Shown piece by piece: positions 24,792-32,845 of a stretch of DNA of 32,879 nt (position 1 is its first letter; every line of letters starts with the position of its first letter). The DNA lies in the NCBI GenBank assembly GCA_018715565.1, contig DVLJ01000078.1:1-32879 (forward strand). Reading direction: 5' to 3'. The position numbers and the translations under genes were made by a program. This DNA is from Candidatus Ventrimonas merdavium. Lineage in GTDB: Bacteria; Bacillota; Clostridia; Lachnospirales; Lachnospiraceae. The notes under the pieces are model-generated. The model saw only the letters and a program-made list of their open reading frames with translations, was not told the DNA's origin and did not search any database.

Positions 24792-24904
24792 AGAACGAGA
24801 AAAGCAGGCAAGGAAGGAAAAGCGGGAAAGACAGGAAACAGGAGAAAAAGGTAGGAAAAAGACAGGAGAGAAAAAGATAGGAGAAGCAGGAGAAACGAAG
24901 AAGT
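24792..24904 (+). repeat. Polypurine tract
   Basis: The 113 bases between the permease stop and the metallopeptidase start contain only about eleven pyrimidines. They consist of irregular repeats of GGAGAAA, ACAGGA and AAGGA type. Confidence 0.8.
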
Positions 24905-25660
24905 ATGAGCGGAACAAAAACAAGAGATCCAGGGAAGACCCTGGCTGTCACCCTGCCTGTTTCCGGGGAGCAGATCCTAGTGGAGGTCCGGCGGAAGAAG
25001 ATGAAGCTCTGCCGGCTCAAGGTCTATCCCGACCGCCGGGTGACCCTGTCCCTTCCGTACCGGGTCTCCTTTTCCTGGGCGGAAGCCTTTCTGGAGGAAA
25101 AGCGGGGCTGGATCGAGGAAAAGCTGGCTGCATTTCCAGTACCGGAGCTGCAGCAGCCCGAACAGGAATGGAAGGATGGTAGCACTGTGCAGTTTTTGGG
25201 AACGGGTCGGATCCTCACTGTCCGCAAAGCCAGCCGTCCGGCCGCTGCAGAAGAAGGCGGGGGCCGGATCATGATCGACACGCCTTCGCCGGAGAGCCCG
25301 GAAGCGGTGGAGAGACTGTATGAAACATGGCTGCGCCGGGAAGCTCTTCGGATCTTCGAGGAGCGGACGGCCTGCTGGCAACGGATCTTGGCGTCTTACG
25401 GAGTTCCGCTGCCCCAGATCCGGGTGCGAAAGATGAAGACCCTGTGGGGGAGCTGCAGCGTAGGCCGGCGGACCGTTACCTTCAATCTCTATCTGATCAA
25501 AGCGCCCATGGACTGCGTGGATTACGTCGTGCTCCATGAACTGGTGCATTTCCTCCATCCGGATCACAGCAAGGCATTTTACGGATGCTTAAGCCGTTTT
25601 ATGCCGGATCACAGGGAGCGGAAGGCGCGGCTGGACCGGGAAAACCGCCTGCCAAGATGA
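24905..25660 (+). CDS. YgjP/DUF45-type zinc metallopeptidase
   Basis: A protein of 251 residues, soluble. The C-terminal half is typical of the YgjP-like (DUF45, M48-related) family: KMKTLWGSCSVGRRTVTFNL, then YVVLHELVHFLHPDHSKAFY, where HELVH is the zinc-binding HExxH motif and the later His residues supply further ligands. The N-terminal half (KVYPDRRVTLSLPYRVSFSW) is the usual all-beta part. These proteins are often found with restriction-modification genes or as stand-alone genes; the substrate is unknown. It starts at the end of a purine-only-like stretch whose AGGAG repeats supply several possible ribosome binding sites. Confidence 0.85.
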   Translation: MSGTKTRDPGKTLAVTLPVSGEQILVEVRRKKMKLCRLKVYPDRRVTLSLPYRVSFSWAEAFLEEKRGWIEEKLAAFPVPELQQPEQEWKDGSTVQFLGTGRILTVRKASRPAAAEEGGGRIMIDTPSPESPEAVERLYETWLRREALRIFEERTACWQRILASYGVPLPQIRVRKMKTLWGSCSVGRRTVTFNLYLIKAPMDCVDYVVLHELVHFLHPDHSKAFYGCLSRFMPDHRERKARLDRENRLPR

Positions 25661-25753
25661 ATGCGGCGGCCGTGCTGCGGACGGGGCCGCCGCGTGCGGA
25701 AACTATGCGTGGAAATAGTCGCGGAAACAGCCGGCGGAGGTGCGATAAAACGG

Positions 25754-25783
25754 TTGACACAGTCAGAAATGTTATGCTATATT
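25754..25783 (+). promoter_or_regulatory. Strong extended -10 promoter of the polyamine leader RNA
   Basis: A perfect TTGACA (25754-25759), an 18-bp spacer and TATATT (25778-25783) preceded by TGC (extended -10). Transcription should begin near 25790, about 400 nt before the first codon of the decarboxylase gene. Confidence 0.8.
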
Positions 25784-25789
25784 AATTAC

Positions 25790-26155
25790 TAATTGAAAGG
25801 CAAAGATTCTGTCAGAGTTCTTTCAAGCAAACCTTCAGGACCACCCGCTTGCGGGGAATGGCCATACGGACAGCCGGGTCCACTGCCGATCGGCAGCCGA
25901 TGCGCTGCCTTATTGATGGAGTTAAGAGCTCAAATTTTATAAGTTGGTTACTTCATAACCGAAATGCGCACTGGAAGCGCAGACTTGTGAAACGGTCAAT
26001 AAAGAGTGGTAAAAGTGGATTGCTATATAGACTCTGACTTTGGAGAAACGTCTCTGTCCCTATGGGACCGGCGAAGATGCTTACAGACGCCTCACATCGA
26101 AAAAAGACTTATCACACACAGGTCTGCGCACCCCGCGCGCCTGTGTTTTTGTTTT
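25790..26155 (+). ncRNA. Structured leader RNA of the polyamine operon, candidate riboswitch/attenuator
   Basis: The 529-bp gap before the decarboxylase gene holds a promoter, this roughly 360-nt RNA and a terminator, with no plausible protein. The core is closed by 25811-25818 (GTCAGAGT) with 26031-26038, plus 25801-25804 with 26039-26042. Inside are 25826-25830/26020-26024, CCCG-CUUG-CGGG, GGACC/GGTCC (25838-25842/25877-25881), CTGCC-GATC-GGCAG (25883-25896), GGTTA-CTTCA-TAACC (25946-25960) and TGCGC-N7-GCGCA (25965-25981). A further hairpin is at 26049-26089. Segment 25977-25989 is complementary over 13 nt (one G-U) to the 5' arm of the terminator, so it could act as an antiterminator. I do not recognise the family; raiA-type and other Rfam RNAs should be tested. 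Confidence 0.7.
26116..26155 (+). terminator. Intrinsic terminator before the decarboxylase gene
   Basis: ACACAGG (26116-26122) pairs with CCTGTGT (26140-26146). The inner GCGC/GCGC pairing lies beyond a 2-base bulge. The hairpin is followed by TTTTTGTTTT. It ends about 35 bp before the start codon, so the leader either terminates here or reads through into the operon. Confidence 0.85.
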
Positions 26156-26189
26156 ATAAGAAATCTGATACAGCTAAGAGGAGTCGGTG

Positions 26190-27647
26190 ATGAACAAGAA
26201 GATGGCATTAAACCAGGAGCGCGCCCCGATCTATGAGGCGCTGGAACGTTTCCGCCAGATGCGGGTCGTGCCCTTTGATGTGCCGGGGCATAAGCATGGA
26301 AGGGGGAATCCGGAGCTGACGGCATTTTTGGGGCAGCAGTGCGTTGGCGTGGACGTCAACAGCATGAAGCCGCTGGATAATCTGTGCCACCCGGTCTCCG
26401 TGATCCGGGAGGCCGAGGAGCTGGCGGCGGACGCCTTCGGGGCAGCCCATGCCTTCCTGATGGTAGGCGGGACCACCAGCTCCGTCCAGAGCATGGTCTT
26501 AAGCGCCTGCAAGCGGGGAGACGAGATCATCCTTCCCCGGAACGTGCACCGCAGCGTGATCAACGCCCTGGTGCTCTGCGGCGCGGTGCCGGTGTATGTG
26601 AACCCGGAGGTGGACCAGAAGCTGGGGATCTCCCTGGGCATGCGCCGGGAGCAGGTGCAGAAGGCGATCAACGAGCATCCCAACGCCGTGGCGGTCCTGG
26701 TCAACAATCCCACCTATTACGGGATCTGCTCCGACCTGCGGGCGATCGTGAAGATGGCCCACAAGGCGGGGATGATGTGCCTGGTAGACGAGGCCCACGG
26801 CACCCACTTTTATTTCAGCGGGAGCCTTCCCGTTTCCGCCATGGAAGCAGGGGCGGATATGGCCGCGGTGTCCATGCACAAGAGCGGCGGCAGCCTGACC
26901 CAGTCCAGCCTGCTCCTGATCGGACCGGATGTCCACGCCGGATATGTGCGGCAGATCATCAACCTGACCCAGACGACCTCGGGAAGCTATCTTCTGATGT
27001 CCAGCCTGGATATCAGCCGCCGGAACCTGGCCCTGCGAGGGCGGCAGGTGTTCAGCCGGGTGGAGGACATGGCCGAGTATGCCAGAGAGGAGGTCAATGC
27101 CATCGGCGGCTATTACGCCTTTGGCAAGGAGCTGCGGGACGGCAACGCGGTCTTTGACTTTGATACCACCAAGCTGAGCATCCATACCCTGGATATCGGC
27201 CTGGCCGGCATCGAGGTCTATGACATCCTGCGGGACCGCTACGATATCCAGATCGAGTTCGGAGATATCGGCAACATCCTGGCGTATCTTTCCATCGGCG
27301 ACCGCATCCAGGAGGTGGAGCGGCTGGTCAGCGCCCTGGCGGAGATCCGCCGCCGGTGCCAGAAGGACAGCACCGGACTGCTGACCCAGGAATATATCGA
27401 GCCGGATGTAGTCACCAGTCCCCAGGAGGCATTCTACGCGGATAAAGTCAGCCTGCCTCTGGAGGAGTCGGAGGGCTATATCTGCAGTGAGTTTGTGATG
27501 TGTTATCCCCCCGGCATCCCGATCCTGGCCCCAGGAGAGCGGATCACCCGAGAGGTACTGGATTATATTACCTATGCGAAGAGCAAGGGCTGCAGCATGA
27601 CCGGTCCGGAGGACCCGGAGATCCTGCGCCTGAACGTGTTAAAATAA
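26190..27647 (+). CDS. speA: PLP-dependent arginine (Orn/Lys/Arg) decarboxylase
   Basis: A protein of 485 residues from the ATG at 26190, 6 bases after AGAGGAG (a GTG stands directly before it). It is a fold-type I decarboxylase of the Bacillus SpeA type. VPGHKHGRG is at the N terminus, DEAHGTHF supplies the Asp for the cofactor ring nitrogen, and SMHKSGGSLTQ has Lys231 as the PLP Schiff-base lysine. The family includes arginine, lysine and ornithine decarboxylases of about 490 residues. Arginine is chosen because an agmatinase gene follows two genes on: arginine to agmatine to putrescine. It is the first gene of the polyamine operon, and its expression is probably set by the structured leader and terminator just upstream. 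Confidence 0.85.
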   Translation: MNKKMALNQERAPIYEALERFRQMRVVPFDVPGHKHGRGNPELTAFLGQQCVGVDVNSMKPLDNLCHPVSVIREAEELAADAFGAAHAFLMVGGTTSSVQSMVLSACKRGDEIILPRNVHRSVINALVLCGAVPVYVNPEVDQKLGISLGMRREQVQKAINEHPNAVAVLVNNPTYYGICSDLRAIVKMAHKAGMMCLVDEAHGTHFYFSGSLPVSAMEAGADMAAVSMHKSGGSLTQSSLLLIGPDVHAGYVRQIINLTQTTSGSYLLMSSLDISRRNLALRGRQVFSRVEDMAEYAREEVNAIGGYYAFGKELRDGNAVFDFDTTKLSIHTLDIGLAGIEVYDILRDRYDIQIEFGDIGNILAYLSIGDRIQEVERLVSALAEIRRRCQKDSTGLLTQEYIEPDVVTSPQEAFYADKVSLPLEESEGYICSEFVMCYPPGIPILAPGERITREVLDYITYAKSKGCSMTGPEDPEILRLNVLK

Positions 27648-27659
27648 GGAGGCGGAGCC

Positions 27660-28511
27660 ATGGAATTTTGGTTCAGTGAGCTGCATACGCCGGATGTAAA
27701 GCACAGCATCCGGGTGAACAAGCATCTGTACTCCGTACAGAGCGATTATCAGCGGATCGACATTTTTGAGACCCCGGAATTCGGCCGGGTCCTGGCATTG
27801 GACGGCAATGTCATGCTGACGGAACGGGACGAGTTTATTTACGATGAGATGATCACCCACGTGCCCATGGCCGTGCATCCCGGCATCAAGGACGTGCTGG
27901 TGATCGGCGCGGGCGACGGGGGCGTAGTGCGGGAGCTGACCCGCTACGAGACCATCGAGCGGATCGACCTGGTAGAGATGGATCCCATGGTGGTGGAAGC
28001 CTGCCGGGCCTATCTGCCCAGCAACGCCTGCCGTCTGGATGACCGGAGGGTGCATATCACCCTGGGAAATGCGTTAAAATATATCCGCCGCAGTGAGAAT
28101 AAATACGACCTGATCATCGTGGATTCTACGGATCCCTTCGGCCCCTCGGAGGGGTTGTTCACCCTGGAATTCTACGGCAACTGCTACAACGCCCTGCGCG
28201 CCGACGGCATCATGGTGAACCAGCAGGGAAGCCCGTTCTACAAGGAAGACGCCCGGGCCATGCAGCGGAGCCATAAGCGGATCGCCAGCACCTTCCCCAT
28301 CAGCCGGGTATACCAGGCCCACATCCCAACCTATGCGGCGGGCTACTGGCTGTTCGGGTTTGCCAGCAAAAAGTATCATCCTGTGGATGATCTGGATACC
28401 CAGGCATGGCTGGCCCTGAACCTGCGGACCCGGTATTATACTACCAGGCTGCATCTGGGGGCCTTCTGCCTGCCGGCATTCCTGGAAGAGATGCTAAGGG
28501 AGGTGGAGTGA
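27660..28511 (+). CDS. speE: Spermidine synthase-type aminopropyltransferase
   Basis: A protein of 283 residues with AAGGAGG before the ATG, 12 bp after the decarboxylase stop. The features are those of SpeE: the N-terminal beta domain ending in DGNVMLTERDEFIY, the nucleotide-binding GAGDGG (VLVIGAGDGGVVREL), the acidic LVEMDP, and the catalytic-region DSTDPFGPSEGLF. SpeE moves an aminopropyl group from decarboxylated SAM to putrescine. No SAM decarboxylase (speD) gene is in the window although the operon also carries a complete carboxyspermidine route, so the true donor or acceptor of this copy is open. It overlaps the agmatinase start by one base (TGATG). Confidence 0.85.
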   Translation: MEFWFSELHTPDVKHSIRVNKHLYSVQSDYQRIDIFETPEFGRVLALDGNVMLTERDEFIYDEMITHVPMAVHPGIKDVLVIGAGDGGVVRELTRYETIERIDLVEMDPMVVEACRAYLPSNACRLDDRRVHITLGNALKYIRRSENKYDLIIVDSTDPFGPSEGLFTLEFYGNCYNALRADGIMVNQQGSPFYKEDARAMQRSHKRIASTFPISRVYQAHIPTYAAGYWLFGFASKKYHPVDDLDTQAWLALNLRTRYYTTRLHLGAFCLPAFLEEMLREVE

Positions 28512-29374
28512 TGCTAGCGCCCAATGTGGAGACCTTCATCGGCTGTGACGCGCCCTATGAGGAAGCTGGGATCGTCCTTTTCGGAGCGCCCTTTGACTCT
28601 ACCACCAGCTTCCGGCCCGGAGCCCGGTTCGGCTCTGCGGCCATGCGCCATGAGAGCTTCGGCCTGGAGACCTACAGCCCGTATCAGGACCGGGATCTGG
28701 AAGACTGCGCCGTATTTGACAGCGGGGACCTGGAGCTTTGCTTTGGTTCCTCAGAGCAGGCCCTGGCGGATATCGAGGAGCGGGCGGAGCAGATCCTGTC
28801 TGACGGAAAGCTGCCCCTGCTGATCGGCGGCGAGCATCTGGTGACCCTGGGGGCGTTTCGGGCCGTGCAGAAGCGGTTCCCGGATGTGGAGATCATCCAT
28901 TTTGACGCCCATGCGGATCTGCGCCAGGATTATCTGGGAGCGGAGTTAAGCCACGCCTGCGTGATCCGCCGCTGTCACGAACTGATCGGGGATGGGAAGA
29001 TCCATCAGTTCTGCATCCGCAGCGGATGCAGGGAGGAGTTCCAGTTTGCTAAGGAACACACCAACCTTCATCCCTTCCGGTTCGACGGCCTGGAGGAGAC
29101 CGCGGCAGAGCTGGCCAGGCGGGGGACCCCGGTGTATTTCACCATCGATCTGGACTGCCTGGATCCGTCCGTATTTCCCGGGACCGGGACCCCGGAAGCC
29201 GGCGGCGTGACCTTCCCGGAACTTCTGCGGGCCATGGAACAGGTGGCGGCCTGCAATGTGGTGGGGGCAGATGTGAACGAGCTGGCGCCTATGCTGGACG
29301 CCTCCGGCGTATCCACAGCCACGGCCTGCAAGGTACTGCGGGAGCTTTTGTTAGCCCTTTCCGCGAAACGATAA
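28511..29374 (+). CDS. speB: Agmatinase (ureohydrolase)
   Basis: A protein of 287 residues starting at the ATG that overlaps the speE stop, behind GGAGGTGG. It is an arginase/agmatinase family member with the binuclear manganese ligands in their usual places: GGEHLVT, FDAHADLRQDY, and DLDCLDPS followed by the SerGly-type turn (GTGTPEAGG). It would hydrolyse agmatine to putrescine and urea, the step after arginine decarboxylase. Its place between the aminopropyltransferase and the carboxyspermidine genes fits putrescine supply. Agmatinase is preferred over arginase because of the gene context; related acceptors such as an aminopropyl-agmatine intermediate cannot be excluded. Confidence 0.85.
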   Translation: MLAPNVETFIGCDAPYEEAGIVLFGAPFDSTTSFRPGARFGSAAMRHESFGLETYSPYQDRDLEDCAVFDSGDLELCFGSSEQALADIEERAEQILSDGKLPLLIGGEHLVTLGAFRAVQKRFPDVEIIHFDAHADLRQDYLGAELSHACVIRRCHELIGDGKIHQFCIRSGCREEFQFAKEHTNLHPFRFDGLEETAAELARRGTPVYFTIDLDCLDPSVFPGTGTPEAGGVTFPELLRAMEQVAACNVVGADVNELAPMLDASGVSTATACKVLRELLLALSAKR

Positions 29375-29436
29375 AAGAACGAACGTGAGCCGCAGCCCCT
29401 GCGGCAGAACATCCCAAGAGATAAAGGAGAACGAAC

Positions 29437-30696
29437 ATGAGCAGAGTATTAGTGATCGGATGCGGCGGCGTAGCCTCCGTCGCGGTGCACAAGTGCTGTC
29501 AGGTCAGCGAGGTATTTACGGAGCTGTGCATTGCCAGCCGCACCAAATCCAAATGTGACAAGCTGGCCGCCGAGCTGGCGGGCAAGACCTCCACGAAGAT
29601 CACCACGGCCCAGGTGGATGCGGACGATGTGGAGCAGGTTGTGGCGCTGATCAACGATTACAAGCCGGACCTGGTGATGAACATTGCCCTTCCTTATCAG
29701 GATCTGACTATCATGGAAGCCTGCTTACAGTGCGGCGTGAACTACATGGACACCGCCAACTATGAGCCGGAGAACACGGACGACCCGGAGTGGAGGGCCA
29801 TCTATGACAAACGGTGCAAGGAAGCCGGTTTTTCCGCCTACTTTGACTATTCCTGGCAGTGGGCGTACCGGAAGCGCTTTGAGGAAGCGGGGCTGACGGC
29901 CCTCTTAGGCTGCGGATTTGACCCGGGGGTGACCCAGGCGTACTGCGCCTATGCGGCCAAGCACGAGTTTGACACCATCGACACCATCGATATCTTAGAC
30001 TGCAACGGCGGCGATCACGGCTACCCCTTCGCCACCAACTTTAACCCGGAGGTGAACCTGCGGGAGGTTTCCGCGCCGGGAAGCTACTGGGAGGACGGTC
30101 ACTGGATCGAGATCCCGGCCATGTCCATCAAGCGGGAGTACAATTTTGACCAGGTAGGACAGAAGGATATGTACCTGCTGCACCATGAGGAGATCGAGTC
30201 CCTGGCGGAGAATATCCCAGGGGTGCGCCGGATCCGGTTCTTCATGACCTTTGGACAGAGCTATCTGGACCACATGCGGTGCCTGGAAAACGTAGGCATG
30301 CTGTCCACCTCTCCGATCCAGTTTGAAGGCCATGAGATCGTGCCGATCCAGTTCTTAAAGGCCCTGCTCCCGGACCCGGCGAGCTTAGGCCCCAGAACGG
30401 TGGGCAAGACCAATATCGGCTGTATTTTCACCGGAAAGAAGGACGGAAAAGACAAGACCTACTATATCTATAACATCTGCGACCATCAGGAGTGCTACCG
30501 GGAGGTGGGCTCCCAGGCAGTCAGCTACACCACCGGCGTTCCGGCGATGTGCGGCGCCCTGATGCTGCTGACGGGAAAATGGACGGACAAGGGCGTTCAC
30601 ACGGTAGAGGAGTTTGATCCGGATCCGTTCCTGGAGGCATTGGACAAGTACGGCCTGCCGCGCAGCGAATCCCATGATCCGGTGCTGGTAGAGTGA
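29437..30696 (+). CDS. Carboxyspermidine/carboxynorspermidine dehydrogenase
   Basis: A protein of 419 residues of the saccharopine dehydrogenase family: an N-terminal Rossmann fold (RVLVIGCGGVASVAVHKC), then CGVNYMDTANYE and LLGCGFDPGVTQAYCAYA, typical for CASDH/CANSDH. The enzyme condenses aspartate semialdehyde with putrescine (or diaminopropane) and reduces the imine with NADPH to carboxyspermidine (or carboxynorspermidine). An AAAGGAG ribosome binding site precedes the ATG. In the 62-bp gap before it, the bases around the start (GAACGAACATGAGC) occur a second time with GTG, an apparent small duplication. The stop overlaps the start of the decarboxylase gene by one base. Confidence 0.88.
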   Translation: MSRVLVIGCGGVASVAVHKCCQVSEVFTELCIASRTKSKCDKLAAELAGKTSTKITTAQVDADDVEQVVALINDYKPDLVMNIALPYQDLTIMEACLQCGVNYMDTANYEPENTDDPEWRAIYDKRCKEAGFSAYFDYSWQWAYRKRFEEAGLTALLGCGFDPGVTQAYCAYAAKHEFDTIDTIDILDCNGGDHGYPFATNFNPEVNLREVSAPGSYWEDGHWIEIPAMSIKREYNFDQVGQKDMYLLHHEEIESLAENIPGVRRIRFFMTFGQSYLDHMRCLENVGMLSTSPIQFEGHEIVPIQFLKALLPDPASLGPRTVGKTNIGCIFTGKKDGKDKTYYIYNICDHQECYREVGSQAVSYTTGVPAMCGALMLLTGKWTDKGVHTVEEFDPDPFLEALDKYGLPRSESHDPVLVE

Positions 30697-31904
30697 TGGG
30701 GGGCGGAGAGAACCGCCCGCCCTTTCAGCCGCTGAAGGGACGGGACTGGCAGGAATGGTTCCAGGAGCTGCCCACGCCCAGCTACATCCTGGACGAGGGA
30801 AAGCTGCGGGCCAATGGGCAGGTTTTAAAGGCTCTCCAGGAGCGGACAGGCTGCAAGGTGCTCCTGGCGCAGAAAGCATTTTCCAACTTTGATCTGTATG
30901 GAACGCTGGCTCCGTATCTGGCCGGTACGGAGGCCAGTGGCCTTTACGAGGCGCGCCTAGGCCGGGAGGAGATGCCGGACCGGGAGGTGCATGTGTTCTG
31001 CGGCGCTTACCGGCAGCAGGATTTTGGAGAGCTTCTGAAATATGCGGACCACATTGTGTTCAACTCTCCCCGTCAGCTGGCCCAGTTCGGTCCTGCGGCC
31101 AAGGCGGCGGGAAAGAGCGTGGGCCTGCGGATCAATCCGGAGCGTTCCACCCAGGAAGGCCACGCGATCTACGATCCCTGCGCCCCTGGCAGCAGGCTTG
31201 GGACTACCAGGGCCCAGTGGGACGCGGCGATGACGCCGGAGCTTACCGGGCTTCTGGATGGACTGCATTTCCACACCTTATGCGAGCAGGATTCCGACGC
31301 TCTGGAGGTGACCTTGGGGGCAGTGGCAGACCGGTTCGGAGATGTGCTCCCTGGGATGAAATGGCTGAACTTTGGAGGGGGGCACCACATCACTCGCCCG
31401 GATTATGACCTGGAACGGCTGGAGCGCTGCATCCGCCGGGCGCAGGAGGCATGGGATGTGGAGGTGTATCTGGAGCCGGGAGAGGCGGTGGCCTTAAACG
31501 CAGGCTATTTTTTGACCACAGTGCTGGACGCTTTCCAGAATGGGGAGACTTCCCTGGCGATCTTAGACGCGTCCGCCGCCTGTCATATGCCGGATGTGCT
31601 GGAGATGCCGTACCGTCCGCCGCTTTATGGAGCGGGAGACCCGGGAGAGCGCCCCTTCACAGTCCGGTTAGGCGGTCCGACCTGCCTGGCTGGAGACGTG
31701 GTGGGGGATTACAGCTTTGACCGGCCCCTGGCTGAGGGCGACCGGCTGCTGTTCGGCGACATGGCCATTTACACCACCTGTAAGAACAATACGTTCAACG
31801 GCATGCCGCTGCCGGATATCTGGGTCCTGCGGGAAGATGGGTCCCTGGAAAAGCTGGCCGGCTTTGGATACAAGGATTTCAAATACCGGCTGGGGCAGGG
31901 ATAG
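30696..31904 (+). CDS. nspC: Carboxyspermidine/carboxynorspermidine decarboxylase
   Basis: A protein of 402 residues from the ATG at 30696 in the TGATG junction (a GTG at 30693 is the alternative). It is an alanine-racemase-fold PLP decarboxylase of the NspC/CANSDC type: LLAQKAFSNF with Lys60 as Schiff base, RINPERSTQEGHAIYDP, GLHFHTLCEQDSD, NFGGGHHITRPDYD, YLEPGEAV, and near the end the substrate Asp region FGDMAIYTTCKNNTFNGM. It removes the carboxyl group from carboxyspermidine to yield spermidine. It is the last gene of the operon; no clear terminator is seen in the 114 bp before the next gene, so read-through is possible. Confidence 0.9.
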   Translation: MGGGENRPPFQPLKGRDWQEWFQELPTPSYILDEGKLRANGQVLKALQERTGCKVLLAQKAFSNFDLYGTLAPYLAGTEASGLYEARLGREEMPDREVHVFCGAYRQQDFGELLKYADHIVFNSPRQLAQFGPAAKAAGKSVGLRINPERSTQEGHAIYDPCAPGSRLGTTRAQWDAAMTPELTGLLDGLHFHTLCEQDSDALEVTLGAVADRFGDVLPGMKWLNFGGGHHITRPDYDLERLERCIRRAQEAWDVEVYLEPGEAVALNAGYFLTTVLDAFQNGETSLAILDASAACHMPDVLEMPYRPPLYGAGDPGERPFTVRLGGPTCLAGDVVGDYSFDRPLAEGDRLLFGDMAIYTTCKNNTFNGMPLPDIWVLREDGSLEKLAGFGYKDFKYRLGQG

Positions 31905-32018
31905 GGCGTGCATGAAAGCGTGAATAGAAGCGAGAGGATCCTCTGAATTGCTGAGTGTTAGACGGTGCATCAGGCGGTGCAGGCGGAGACAGGCGGGCAG
32001 AGCAGAAAGGAACGGCGT

Positions 32019-32741
32019 ATGGATCCACTTTTTATCAAACAGGTATTGATCAACTGGAACCGGATTCCGAGAAGCAGTTATCTGCATGAAGTCCAGGCGC
32101 TGAAAGGACTTCGTGAGATCACGTTCCGGGATCCGGTAACGTTTTTTGCCGGGGAGAATGGCACCGGAAAGTCTACCCTGCTGGAAGGGATCGCTGTGGC
32201 TTACGGCTTTAACCCGGAAGGCGGCAGCCGGAATTATTCCTTTTCCACTTACGATTCCCATTCGGAGCTCTGGGACGCCATGACCCTGGTGCGGGGGGCA
32301 CGGAGCGGGAAATGGGGCTATTTTCTCCGGGCAGAAAGCTTCTATAATGTGGCGACCAAGGAACAGGACTACGCCGATGCCGGACATCCCTCCATGAGGC
32401 TCCACGAGTGTTCCCATGGGGAAAGCTTCCTGGCCATGATGCAGAGCCGGATGTCCGGGGCAGGGCTATACATTCTGGACGAGCCGGAGGCCGCCCTTTC
32501 CCCCCAGCGCCAGCTGACCCTTCTTTTGGAGATGAGGCGGGCGGTGCAGGCCGGAGCCCAGTTCCTGGTGGCCAGCCATTCGCCGATCCTTCTGGGTTAT
32601 CCTGGAGCCCAGATCCTATCCTTTGACGGCGGCCGCCTCCATCCCGTAGGATATGAGCAGACCGAAAGCTACCAGGTGACGGAGATGTTCCTCAACAACC
32701 GGGAGTACCTTCTGAAGCGGCTCTGGGAGGCGGAAGAATAG
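32019..32741 (+). CDS. AAA-family (ABC/SMC-like) ATPase
   Basis: A protein of 240 residues from the ATG at 32019 (AGAAAGGAAC upstream). The P-loop is FAGENGTGKSTLLEG near residue 50, with Walker B YILDEPEAALS and a switch His in ASHSPILLGYPGA. The arrangement belongs to the single-domain RecF/SMC-like 'predicted ATPase' group (AAA_15/AAA_21-like), which has no membrane part. Such ATPases act alone or with a nuclease partner in defence or repair; no partner is visible here. It is the last gene of the window and is followed by a good terminator. Confidence 0.82.
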   Translation: MDPLFIKQVLINWNRIPRSSYLHEVQALKGLREITFRDPVTFFAGENGTGKSTLLEGIAVAYGFNPEGGSRNYSFSTYDSHSELWDAMTLVRGARSGKWGYFLRAESFYNVATKEQDYADAGHPSMRLHECSHGESFLAMMQSRMSGAGLYILDEPEAALSPQRQLTLLLEMRRAVQAGAQFLVASHSPILLGYPGAQILSFDGGRLHPVGYEQTESYQVTEMFLNNREYLLKRLWEAEE

Positions 32742-32800
32742 CAGATGAAAAAAATGCTGAAGTGAAAAGTTTATTTCCACTTTGAAAATGCCGAAAATAA

Positions 32801-32845
32801 AAGTGGCAATTACTCTTACAAAATTGGGGTAATTGCTGCTTTTTT
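32801..32845 (+). terminator. Intrinsic terminator after the ATPase gene
   Basis: Arms 32801-32813 and 32829-32841 pair over 13 bp (two G-U), followed by a run of T and the T-rich TTTGTTTCTTTT. Confidence 0.75.

Noticed and set aside
26001-26070. Resemblance of the polyamine leader to a T-box (GTCCC-TAT-GGGAC hairpin, GAGTGGTAAAAGTGG)
   Set aside because: The invariant T-box antiterminator bulge sequence and specifier loop layout are not present, so I did not call a T-box.
26384-27157. 257-codon open frame in another frame of the arginine decarboxylase gene
   Set aside because: It is rich in Arg, Gly and Pro as frame-shifted GC-rich sequence usually is, and the real frame carries the PLP lysine motif.
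31933-31944. 12-bp palindrome AGAGGATCCTCT before the ATPase gene
   Set aside because: It is short, with no loop or T tract and no second copy nearby. It could be chance, so it is not called a site.
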